From contig JAWQRN010000365.1 of assembly GCA_033557685.1 (NCBI GenBank), forward strand, positions 1-30,758: DNA of 30,758 nt, in the 5' to 3' direction. The position numbers and the translations under genes were made by a program. A model generated the notes under the pieces. The model did no database searches, was not told the DNA's origin, and saw only the letters and a program-made list of their open reading frames with translations. How positions within the stretch are numbered: position 1 is the first letter of the stretch; the number at the start of each line of letters is the position of its first letter. The DNA comes from Sperchopsis tessellata. Lineage: Eukaryota > Arthropoda > Insecta > Coleoptera > Hydrophilidae. This document shows positions 21,921 through 30,758 of this stretch, one piece after another.

Positions 21921-22640
21921 ATTTTATTATTAGTATAGAATAGCGGTTTTGCAAATTTTGTGTGCGACACGTGTGAAACTTATTCAAAGTCACAGTTACA
22001 TAACTGTAACTCTTTTGGAGCCTCAACATCAGTCTACTTAAAGATATTTGACAAGTTCCAGTCCAATAAGGAATACACGTTAAAAAGAAAATATTTTGAT
22101 TCAGTTCTAGTCTTTCTAATTATATGAAAAGTATCATAATTTCTATAGTAGAAGCGAAATCACTGTGGTTTCCAGCTTTATGTGAGATCAACAGAGAATT
22201 GATTGTTATTAGGAAGGGGACACATGAAGTTGTTGGGCATGTTCGAGGCGGTGTTCGACTGAGTGATCCGTTCTTGGCACAAAACAGGTGTGTAAACGAG
22301 CATGAAGGCCACCGAAGTATGAGAGTAAGTTGAGGTTAGAGGTGCGCGGTGTTTGGGTATTGAATCGTAAAAAGCAATTATAGAATAATGATTGTTATTG
22401 CAGGAGCTATTAGATTAAGATCAATGAACATTGTTATTTTCACAATCGTTCACTGAGTATGGGTCAGACTAGTGTATAATCAGCGTGTAACACCGTAAAA
22501 TGGCTCCTTCAGCCAAACCAACGCGTCGTATATGCGGAAATTACTTGTGCCTGCAGTGAATATTATATGAAGTAAAACACATATTGAAAATTCTCCAAAG
22601 AACTGAAGTAATAATCCTTTACTGCTCTATAACAAAATAA
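21921..22640. other. unassigned stretch with one weak open frame
   Basis: A 69-codon plus-strand frame (22124-22333) is less AT-rich than its surroundings and ends in an Arg/Gly/His-rich segment. I recognise no family, so it may be a worn element or chance. The remainder shows nothing. Confidence 0.4.
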
Positions 22641-23690
22641 CATCTAACAATCATGAGCTATCATCTATCTCCACCAGTATCTCTTCTCCATCTTCTTAAT
22701 ATTTTGGTGAAATCTTTCACTCTGCTCTTCACTAACATATTTCAGATGTTAAACAATAAGAAATGAACTTTAACTCTCCTGTTGCACCTTTCTTTTTTAT
22801 AACATAGTATCAACAATGTTTTTGTAATTTGGATCTTTGTTATTTCCTAGAAAATTTCAACAACAGATCTTTTTCTTTTGCATTAATTGTTTTCTCAAAA
22901 TATTTTGTTCTTATCAATTTGCAGATTTGAGGATCAATAAATATTCTAGCTTTCAACTTGTGTTATGTGATGGATTAGAATTTCATTCAAAATTACTTGA
23001 AGCATGGTCCTTCTGGTGGTAGAACCCTTACAAACTGCTTCTTCGAGCCTAATTTGATGTGTTATGGAGGAAATATGATTATTTGGGGTCCACAAGCCGT
23101 TCATATTTTGAATCGCCGGCACATAATTTTTTTTCTCTGGCCAAACCTTCTCATCCTAGTAATTTTGCATTATCACATTCATATATAAAGCATGGTATTT
23201 TCGTGTACCCAGTTTGTTGTCCTAGTAACATCTCTATAACTTTGAAGTCGTCGCAGATTAAATATATGATTGCTTCTTAATAAATATTTCCTTTATTGCC
23301 TTCATGTTTACATAGGTTTCTTTGGGGTCAATTGAGTGGACACAGGAAGAGACACGTACATTTTTCCAGCATTTGCAGCAGTAAACCAGAAAACCTTCTT
23401 CGGATAATAAAGGCACTAGTTCATTTTCTCTGTATTTGTACCATGAAAAATGTGTTCCTGGTGCTAGAAGATTTTTGCTTTCAAGCCGGGTCTCAAGTAG
23501 TTCAGCATATTCCTTAGGCAAATACAGGTCTCGTACTAGTTCATTAAGTTCATTTTGAGAGAACCTTTGGGGAGTAAAGTCGTCTTCAAACCAGTAGAAA
23601 TAATTCTCGTCTTTGTATACATGGATAGAAATAAACGGGCATGTGGCACTGGCTGAAGGAATACTCAGATACAAAATTCCTTTCTTACTC
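22640..23690 (-). pseudogene. decayed copy of an uncharacterised, repeated metazoan protein family (possible transposase)
   Basis: The minus-strand frame 23674-23258 (138 codons) reads FTPQRFSQNELNELVRDLYL, then LLAPGTHFSWYKYR and LVYCC. After frameshifts it continues LICDDFKVIEMLLGQQTGYTK and IPCF (about 23265-23200), LVDPK (about 23090), FLGNNKDPNYKNIVDTML (about 22858-22805), and EEQSERFHQNIKKMEKRYW (about 22737-22680). I recall near-identical uncharacterised predicted proteins in arthropods and Hydra, with the motifs (G)DLKV, GYTK.PCFLC and EEQGERFHQ. The spaced acidic residues and multi-copy dispersal would suit an RNase H-fold DDE transposase, but I know of no published name. A piece is deleted after LVYCC, and stops are frequent, so this copy is dead. 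Confidence 0.6.
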
Positions 23691-25174
23691 TTTGTTTTAT
23701 GCCCTAAACAAAAGTAGCAGTCGTTGTGATGATTTGTTAGTCCAAATTATATAAATTGTAAATTGCATACATTTTTTCATTCCTTACGTCCATAACCTTA
23801 GCCCTTAAACACTATGGAGGCAAACTTTATGGGGCACCAATGTTTTGTCTTGATGCCCAAGTTTTATTTCAAAATAAGCATAGTACACTGCATAATGTCT
23901 TTTCTTTATTGCATCATTATATAATTTCCATAAATGTAACAAATGCATTAGAATTTTTCAAACATTTCGTGTAGATATTGTAAGACTTGAACTAAAACTA
24001 CAGTGAGCACAATATAGAAATAAATACAGGGGAGTAATATAACTTAGCCTAGATCCTCAATGCTTCCAAGAGCAGTCAATAACGTATCATAGAAATAAGT
24101 CTGCCGAAATATAAGCCTACATGCCTGTATTGCAAAAATGCCCTCTCAATAAATTCCTTCTTTTATATTGATTCTACTGTCAATAAACTACAACAGTTTT
24201 AAATTTAGCGTGCAAATTACAACACAACACTTGCTTTTATTGGTATGTTAGTTTATTTTACATAAATATTTTTATTATTTTACTTATAAAAGTCATAATT
24301 AGGATGTGAAATATTAATACGCTCTGCAATGACTCTAAGACAATTATTTTGCCTTTTTGTACTAAGATTACTTTTGCTCGTGTAAATTAAGAAAGAAAAA
24401 AACTAGACACAGTTTACATATTTTTAATTTCTCGTAGTGGGTGAAAACGATGAAACGTAAAACATTAACAATCGTAGCTAAACAAGCATATCTTCTAAGG
24501 TATAAAAATAATTTTCTTTTGTTTTTTTTTAATCAAAGAAATTTATTTATATACATTAATCGACGTATGAAATATGTTTTTTGCCAATTTTATATTTGAA
24601 ATGGATTATCACAAACCGTATAGTATAGGTACGTTGTGATATTACAGAAGTAATACTTGATTTTTTTTTAACAGTGCATACAGAACTATACTGACATATA
24701 AAAGTATAACACCAATGGGCAGACGTACTGAGTTTAAGACATATAAGACAAACTTGAGGTGTCCCTACATCAGTATAGCATTTAATCATTTTACTGAAGA
24801 CTTTCGATGATGTATTTATGCAAATAGCTAAAGTATTGTCTTAAATATGAAAATGTTCTGTTACTTGACATTTAATTTGTAAAATATCAAAACTGACTGA
24901 ATGTAGGTATGTTCTCATTACTTATACTGAGGGTAGCAGTTTTAAAATGTATATATCATTCTTGAGTTGACAACGTAAATGGAAATCAAGCAAATCAAAT
25001 TTTTGTTTATTACCTATTTGACCTAGAAGAAAACGTAATATAATATTTAATTACTTCTTCATTAAGACAATACAAAGTGTTATACCAGAGAAGTTCAAAA
25101 GTTGTTGATTCGCCAGATGGTAAGCACATATATTTAACTACCAAGGCTTTTAAATTTTCATATTAATTTCCACG

Positions 25175-25175
<1 letters not shown>
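23691..25175. other. non-coding AT-rich stretch, no gene recognised
   Basis: The longest frame is 77 codons (24789-24556, minus), with several Cys but no recognisable zinc-finger spacing. Nothing else was identified. Confidence 0.5.

Positions 25176-25228
<53 letters not shown>
25176..25228. repeat. (TA)n microsatellite
   Basis: Uninterrupted TA tract in non-coding sequence. Confidence 0.97.
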
Positions 25229-25230
<2 letters not shown>

Positions 25231-25568
25231 CAAGTTATTCCTTAGCCTGTATTTTTCGTGTATTACTCGTATATACATAATCTAGAAGAGTAATTTTATG
25301 TTATTTGTTGATGATTCCATCGGACACGTCTATATACTCCTCCCTACACCACACCAAGGAAATTGTAAGCAACGAGATCAAACCTTATGTTTTCAAATAA
25401 ATGAGTGGACATACATTGTTTATTATAAACAAAAAAACACTGCAAGGATACTATTATCATCTTAATAGATCCAAAACAATAATATAGATATGTATGAACC
25501 TTCCAAATATAAAAAATAAATAAATAATTTTCCAAAGAGTAACGGTCTTCAAAATTAATTAAGATAAA

Positions 25569-25590
25569 ATATATATATATATATATATAT
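25569..25590. repeat. short (TA)n microsatellite
   Basis: An 11-unit TA tract. It creates the Tyr-Ile repeat in the overlapping minus-strand open frame, which is therefore not a gene. Confidence 0.95.
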
Positions 25591-26640
25591 GGGTACCACA
25601 ATTGCCTAAAAAGAACTTTAAATACGGAATTTTCAATTCTCAGTACATTTGGCATTAGTTATATATTGTGTATTATATGATAAACTTCATGATCCATATT
25701 TATGTACACCATTATTTGTTTGCAAATATAGGGAACACTAAGTAGTAGTGTTCATATCTCGACCATTTAACGACCACGTTCTGCTGCCATATTTAAGACT
25801 CTTCATGTAGATAAGTTCTTATGGTTGTTGGTTGGCGTTGAATGTTAGAAAACAAAGCGTGTGGGTATTCATAAACGACAATTGCCAAGTAGATGGGCGT
25901 TTATATTCCTCATCTAATCTATTCGGTTGCTTATGTGCAAGTTTTTTTGTACTACATTTATCAGTAAACAGAAATTTGTCGAATAATTATTTATTATAAG
26001 CATTAGTCAAATTTAATTGATTATTTCTTGCTAGTTACAGTTATATAATTAATATATAGTTTTGCCATAAATCCAGAAATTCCTTTTTATATCTCAAACG
26101 TTGGTTCTGATTTCAGTTAACACTTATGATACATATACTGAATACATTACCAATCGCAAATAACATGATCTGCAATGAATTGGTACCATTGATAAATGGT
26201 TACCTCGGTTCAATTTACCTCGAAAATTAACTCATCTGAAATCAAAATTTAAGAAACATTTGAAACTACCAACTTTAAACCAATGTTAACATGCTTAACA
26301 AATTGATCTGTTTAATTCATTTCTATACTTAACCCTTATGAAACAATTAAACAATTAATTGTCTAGAACAGAGGCTGAGTCACATTTGTTCTTCAGAAAT
26401 GAAGATAAAAGTTAATCTGCACACTAAAAAAGCTGACCACTTAAAAAATATAATATTTTAACATATATCAATTAATATACAAGGTCTGTATATAAAAAAT
26501 ATTCTTGAGTTTTGGAAGGGTTATTTCCTCTTGGCTATTTAGTTCATTCAAAACTGTTAACTATGAATTCTTTGCCTATTCTGCTTCGATGGGACTGGGA
26601 ACTATCTTCCATTCAAATGAAATATCTTTGTACTGAACTG
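25591..26640. other. non-coding AT-rich stretch, no gene recognised
   Basis: No supportable open frame or RNA was found. The right end may include the worn C-terminal part of the transposase remnant at 26650-27310, but no motif confirms it. Confidence 0.45.
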
Positions 26641-26649
26641 TTTTTTCTC

Positions 26650-27310
26650 AAAAGTAAAACTTTTAGTTTTTCTAGATTATTAAGCATATTTGTAAAATAT
26701 TTATTCAGCTCAGCAACTAGCACTTTCATCAATCATGGGCGGCATTGCTGTGCCAAGTGCGTTTCCACACGAAACAATTGTCACGTTCTCTCCATGTTCA
26801 TTTTAAATGACATGCACACTCCCATTGCACCGTTTTAGCTAATACTAATTCTGTGGACGATGTAGGCGTATCCTACAACCTTTCTCATCGACATTTAATA
26901 CTTTTTCACGTTTGTCCATCCGAGTCTGTCAGTGTCTATTAAAAACTGGTCATTTATAATAAGTTTGTTCAATTTTCTGCGTTATTGCATGTCGAACATG
27001 GGGGATTTCGTCCCGGTAATCCACCAAGTCAATAACGTCCAGTTAATTGTTTCTATTATCTGAACGGATTCCGTATGTTGTTTTGTTTACTTCTACGAGG
27101 TGAACAATCCTTTCACTTAACTCAGTTTCTAGGTCAATTGTTAGTATAATTTTACGTCACATAGCTGACTTCAAGTGCTTGTCTTCTTCCAGATACCTCC
27201 TCAACGTTTGCCATGTATTTACCTGACTACTTGCCTCGTAGGCTTTTGAAACGATTATATTCCATTTGTAGCTACAACCACATGCAAAAATAAAACATCG
27301 AATTTGAATT
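26650..27310 (-). pseudogene. pogo/Tigger/Jerky-type transposase remnant
   Basis: On the minus strand, VLNVDEKGCRIRLHRPQ (about 26910-26860) holds the NVDE motif with the first catalytic Asp of the DDE_1 superfamily. It is followed by NEHGENVTIVSCGNALGTAM and PPM (about 26805-26740), the GENVT.L.C.NA.G...PP segment of pogo/Tigger/Jerky-like transposases. Upstream, LETELSERIVHL (about 27125) fits the end of the N-terminal DNA-binding region. Stops and frame changes occur, and the later catalytic Asp residues were not found. The opposite-strand frame 26512-26838 is a shadow of this remnant. Confidence 0.75.
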
Positions 27311-27542
27311 TTAGCAGAGTCAAAACAGAAATCCATTGTTTATAGCAATATGACTAAGTAGTTCTACAGTGATAGGTTATGTGTCTTAAATAATTTATCA
27401 AAACCTTTTCAAAATAGCCTAAAATATTATGTACTGTATCATGTTTATGAGGGCAGATGATTGAAATTCACATGTGTAAAAATGAATACTTACATAAAAA
27501 TAATTCATGTGATAAATGTAATAGACTTCCACGGTTATTATA

Positions 27543-27582
27543 TGTGTGAATGTTATTTCCGGGGGGAAACAACATTCACACA
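27543..27582. repeat. long imperfect hairpin (17 of 18 bp)
   Basis: TGTGTGAATGTT (27543-27554) pairs perfectly with 27571-27582. After one A/C mismatch, TTTCC pairs with GGAAA around a 4-base GGGG loop. The 40-nt structure is nearly a perfect snap-back. It is preceded by AGACTTCCACGG (27526-27537), the same word found at the outer end of the foldback family at 21507-21518. It could be a terminus of a related element or a small hairpin RNA; neither is shown. Confidence 0.75.
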
Positions 27583-27607
27583 ATTCATGTGATTTTTTTT
27601 AAATAAT

Positions 27608-27680
27608 TTTTATATCGATAGCAACCATTGCACACAACTACAACGTATCTATCCTTACCGGTTCGTATATCATCAGAGTT
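27608..27680 (-). ncRNA. degenerate hammerhead-like motif
   Basis: Read on the minus strand, 27676-27640 gives CTGATGA, then a TAC...GTA pairing segment, then GATAC-GTTG where GAAAC-GTTG would be expected. The CUGAUGA box is canonical, but the GAAA box has one substitution and stem II is weak. It resembles retroelement ends of the kind at 3496-3534, which also has ACGTTG after the GAAA box. Confidence 0.3.
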
Positions 27681-28599
27681 AGAGTTCTTAGCCTGTATAA
27701 CTGTATACAAGCCTACTAACATCCAGTTCATCTATAATTATGAAATTACATAAAGCTAACTACATTGACTGCTTGGCCATATTGGCTGCAGTACCTTATA
27801 TATGTTTAGAATAGGTCCATTTTACTAAATTATCTGAATCACCACTTTTCAGGCGCGATGTAAAATACAGGATTGAGTATGGAATACAATTAATACTTTC
27901 TTTACCGCTTGCGCCATTGACCTTCTTTTTTTAAATGAGAGGCTTAAAATATATAGGATAAGATAAATTTATTAGTAATTTCTGCTTATTTCCTATTTAG
28001 ACTTAAATATTATTTTCGTCTAGAATCCACATCTAGTAGAAATTGAGTTTCTAAATGGTTCAATTAAGGGATACAGAACGTATTGGTAATCGTTGCAGAA
28101 CATAACAAGACGTTTGCACCCTTTTAATAATTTACACCCAATGCACACGATAAACCGGTCAGTCGTTAATAAAATTTTGATAAGTTGAGAGTTGAATTGC
28201 AGCATGTATACCTAAAACTAGTTTACATTTAATGTGCTTCAAGAAGAAAATAATATTTTCGTATGCTATTGTATTGTATTTAATATCTCTGTGGAAAATA
28301 GCATTAACGTATCAAATCGTCTATTAAGGAACTTGTACAAGAGAGATCTATGATAAATTAAAAAATATACAGTATATAAGATGTTTTATGTCAAATAAGT
28401 TAGTTGGAGTCATGTGAGGCCAAAATTAGCAGAAATCGCTAATAAGCTGGTCCTATCCTGGGTATTGTAAGCTTAATTTGTACACAAATGCATTTAAGTC
28501 GCTCGTCTATTAATGGGTTGAGGCGTGATTGTGTAATGTATCTGAGGCTACATAGAACTCGTGCTTCTTTAGAAAAATCGACAATTGTTTGTTTGGTTT

Positions 28600-28607
28600 C
28601 TCAAATA
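28600..28607. repeat. left target-site duplication of the hAT element
   Basis: CTCAAATA directly abuts the left terminal repeat; its partner CTCTAATA is at 30389-30396. A match of 7 of 8 fits the 8-bp duplication made by hAT insertion. Confidence 0.75.
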
Positions 28608-30388
28608 CAGTGATACCCAAACTTATTTGGCCTACCACCCCTTTGTCAGAAAAAAAAATTCTGCGCCCCCCTGAAAATCTACCTTCTTTAAACAAACAAA
28701 CAGAACGATATAGTGATAAATTTGCGTTCTTTCATGCATGTATCTATGTATTATTCTACCTTCGTCCTAAAACATAGTAAAGAAAGATGTTGTAAATAAG
28801 ACACCTTTAAGCTTGAAATTATAAAATTATTTATTAAAATTAATCATAGTAACATTCGCATTACATACAGAAAATTATGATAACGAAGGATAAAATGAAA
28901 AAAAAAAATTACGAGCTACATAAAAAATAATCCTAATGAGAAGGATGAATCTGGTGCGCTGCTATCAATGTATTAATTCTCGGCTCAGTTTTTGTCAGCA
29001 GTATTCTTAAATCACCGCGATTAGCTATTTGCAGCCGGCTTTTGATTTTGTTAACAAATTTGTGACCGCGCTGAACACACGTTCCACTAAATATGATGAA
29101 GGAAATGTAATTAAAAACTTTTGCATTACAGCCCATAATACAGGATAAACTATAGGTTTATATTTTGTAGCCAGAACTGTTGGTAGCCGTCTTTGACTTT
29201 AAATTTCAACTCTTCATTTGTTGTTACTTCTATCAGTTCTTCTTGTAGTTTTGGAGATTTTTCTGTGTATGTACTTGATAAAAGATCCAAAACCCAATCG
29301 GGTATGTTAATTTTAAAGATATCTTCAAATCGTTGATTAAAGCAGAATGGAGAGCATCCAAGTGCTGACAATAGGTAAGTAAGTCTTCATCATGTTTTTC
29401 TATTGTTGTACATTTGGAAACTGGCTGAATTCCCCTCGTTCTAAATTTCGTTTGTACAGAAGAAGTTTTCACACAAACGCAGAAATAACAGTTTTTTTAT
29501 ATTAAATTCATCTCATCGCCTTGATTTGTTTCATTAAATTTGTTAAACAAGTCTGTCAAATAAGCTATGTCATTTTTCAATCAATCAAGTTGGCTCGTAA
29601 AGCATCATCTTTGTTTTCTAGGAACTCTAGCATGGAGTTAAAGAGTTTATAAAACCTATCTAAATAGGCACCTTTTGATAACCAACGAACTTCTGTATGA
29701 AGCAACAACCTATTGAATTCTTCATCGTTTTCAATACAAAATTGTTTAAGCAATCTGTCATTCAATGAATTAATTCTGATTTTGTTGATTGCTTTAATGC
29801 CATAATCGACCTATGTTGACGTTCACTCAGATTTTTGGCAACTAAATGTTACCGATGGATGACACAGCGTACATCGAATGCATCGTCACCGCCTTTTTTA
29901 AATATGCAAGAAAACCCCTATAGCGCCCTATCATCGCTGGAGCATCATCAGTAGCAACTGACAAGATATTACTCAGAGGTATTTCTTTTTCTTTAAAAAT
30001 CTCTTCCAATGCATGAAATATCGATTTTCCTTTAGTATCAGTTTGTAAATTTTTAACAAATAATAATTCTTGGCAAATTTGCTCTTCTTTTATTAATCGT
30101 ATTCTAAAAGTAAGGCTTCATTTCCTGGCAAAGTTGGACTTTTCCGCTGATCGGTTATAGCTTGCATTTTGTGTGATTATTAGGAAAATAATGTTACACT
30201 ATGTTACACAACATATGAAACATGTACGAACGGTTTTTCTAAATTTTCTTATCTTCTCTTCCTTTTTGTGCTTTCATCGACCCCTTATTTTTATTTAACG
30301 CCACCCAAATGTACCCGAGTCTACTATCAACCCCTGGATCGCTCCAGCGCCCCCCAGAAGGCGTTATTGCCCACATTGGGAACCACTG
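28608..30388 (-). mobile_element. hAT DNA transposon, ZBED5-like, non-autonomous remnant
   Basis: The left end CAGTGATACCCAA (28608-28620) matches the reverse complement of the right end, CAGTGGTTCCCAA (30388-30376), at 11 of 13 positions. Both ends are followed by C-rich sub-terminal sequence (CCCCC near 28669 and 30350). Flanking 8-mers CTCAAATA (28600-28607) and CTCTAATA (30389-30396) differ at one base, consistent with the 8-bp target-site duplication of hAT elements. Inside lies a minus-strand hAT transposase pseudogene without its N-terminal BED finger. Confidence 0.88.
28933..30140 (-). pseudogene. hAT transposase pseudogene (ZBED5/FAM200-like)
   Basis: Reading from 30140 down, the sequence contains TLPGNEALLL, where the first catalytic Asp of DESTLPGNE is lost. 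LLFVKNLQTDTKGKSIFHAL and SVATDDAPAMIGRYRGF follow, with the second catalytic Asp region intact, then NDRLLKQFC.ENDEEF.RLLL and HTEVRWLSKGAYLDRF (29690-29640 region), with the conserved W. FEDIFKINIPDWVLD comes next, and at the C-terminus RLQIANRGDLRILLTKTEP, the hAT dimerisation end. In related host genes this fold is domesticated as ZBED5-like proteins. Multiple frameshifts and a stop after SSIGNI show a dead transposase; the BED zinc finger is absent. Confidence 0.88.
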
Positions 30389-30396
30389 CTCTAATA
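30389..30396. repeat. right target-site duplication of the hAT element
   Basis: CTCTAATA directly abuts the right terminal repeat and matches the left 8-mer at 7 of 8 positions. Confidence 0.75.
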
Positions 30397-30758
30397 TAAA
30401 CAACTGGACCCGATGAACAATTTCGGTTTGTAGAGTGATAACTTCTTTTTTGAAAGGGCTAACTTAGTTTTCTTTTTTGAATGCGATTTTAGTAATCATA
30501 CCAAGGCGAATTAAAACGAAAATAAATATTTACTACGTTTATTTCAGGAATTAAAATAGAGTTAAGTTCAAATATAGTTATGTTCAGGCCTCAATTCTGT
30601 GCTGTTTATTTCGACCATATTAGAACTAAGCACAGTTTAATAGATTATTTACTTACCTAACGTCATTAATTCATAATTTTAAAATATCCATTTCAGCGAA
30701 TTTATTCCTTTAAAGCAAACTCTTTGTATCGCTAATTATATAGAATACCTTTATATAT
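30397..30758. other. non-coding AT-rich stretch, no gene recognised
   Basis: There is no open frame of note and no motif to the end of the window. Confidence 0.55.

Larger units (their letters stand above)
27311..28599. other. non-coding stretch with two structured motifs
   Basis: Apart from the hairpin at 27543-27582 and the hammerhead-like motif at 27608-27680, nothing was identified. Open frames do not exceed 62 codons. Confidence 0.5.

Noticed and set aside
25344..25655. 103-codon minus-strand open frame
   Set aside because: It is kept open partly by the TA tract at 25569-25590, is AT-biased and shows no domain or splice context.
26512..26838. 108-codon plus-strand frame
   Set aside because: It is antisense to the pogo/Tigger-type transposase remnant, whose motifs are clear on the minus strand.
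1..30758. CRISPR array or prokaryotic defence system
   Set aside because: There are no regularly spaced identical repeats with unique spacers and no prokaryotic genes; element content is eukaryotic.

Overview
The window looks like metazoan, most likely arthropod, intergenic DNA. It is very AT-rich, has long (TA)n and (GA)n microsatellites, and contains broken copies of several eukaryotic transposon classes. The arthropod assignment rests on the mixture of element families and is an inference; a mollusc or another invertebrate cannot be excluded by eye. No bacterial-style operons, no rRNA or tRNA, no CRISPR array and no convincing host gene were seen. Nearly all of the recognisable coding signal is transposon-derived and disabled by stops, frameshifts and deletions.

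Layout. 1-7260: microsatellites, a perfect 15-bp-arm hairpin (54-89), one hammerhead-like motif (3496-3534), and otherwise no recognisable gene. 7260-7750: a hammerhead-like element end on the minus strand next to a Tc1/mariner-superfamily transposase fragment on the plus strand. 10440-12975 (minus): a Ty3/gypsy-type retrotransposon with gag coiled coil, zinc knuckle, protease, reverse transcriptase (RT) and RNase H remnants, and no integrase. A possible 5' LTR or leader lies to its right. 13690-14330 (plus): a mariner transposase remnant. 17564-17806 and 21506-21920: two copies of a foldback element carrying short 'AGCTCTnAAAAGTGCTA' units. Between them, 17938-20475: two 5'-truncated Penelope-like elements (PLEs) placed head to head, each ending outward in a hammerhead-like hairpin. 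22640-23690 (minus): a decayed copy of a repeated but, to my knowledge, uncharacterised protein family that may be a transposase. 26650-27310 (minus): a pogo/Tigger/Jerky-type transposase remnant. 28608-30388: a hAT element (ZBED5-like transposase, minus strand) with terminal inverted repeats and a 7-of-8 matching target-site duplication.

The genes do not form a pathway; the window is a layered graveyard of mobile elements. The points most worth a second look are the inverted PLE pair with its conserved terminal ribozyme-like hairpin, further hammerhead-like motifs at three other sites, the foldback family that occurs on both sides of the PLE pair, and the uncharacterised family at 22640-23690.
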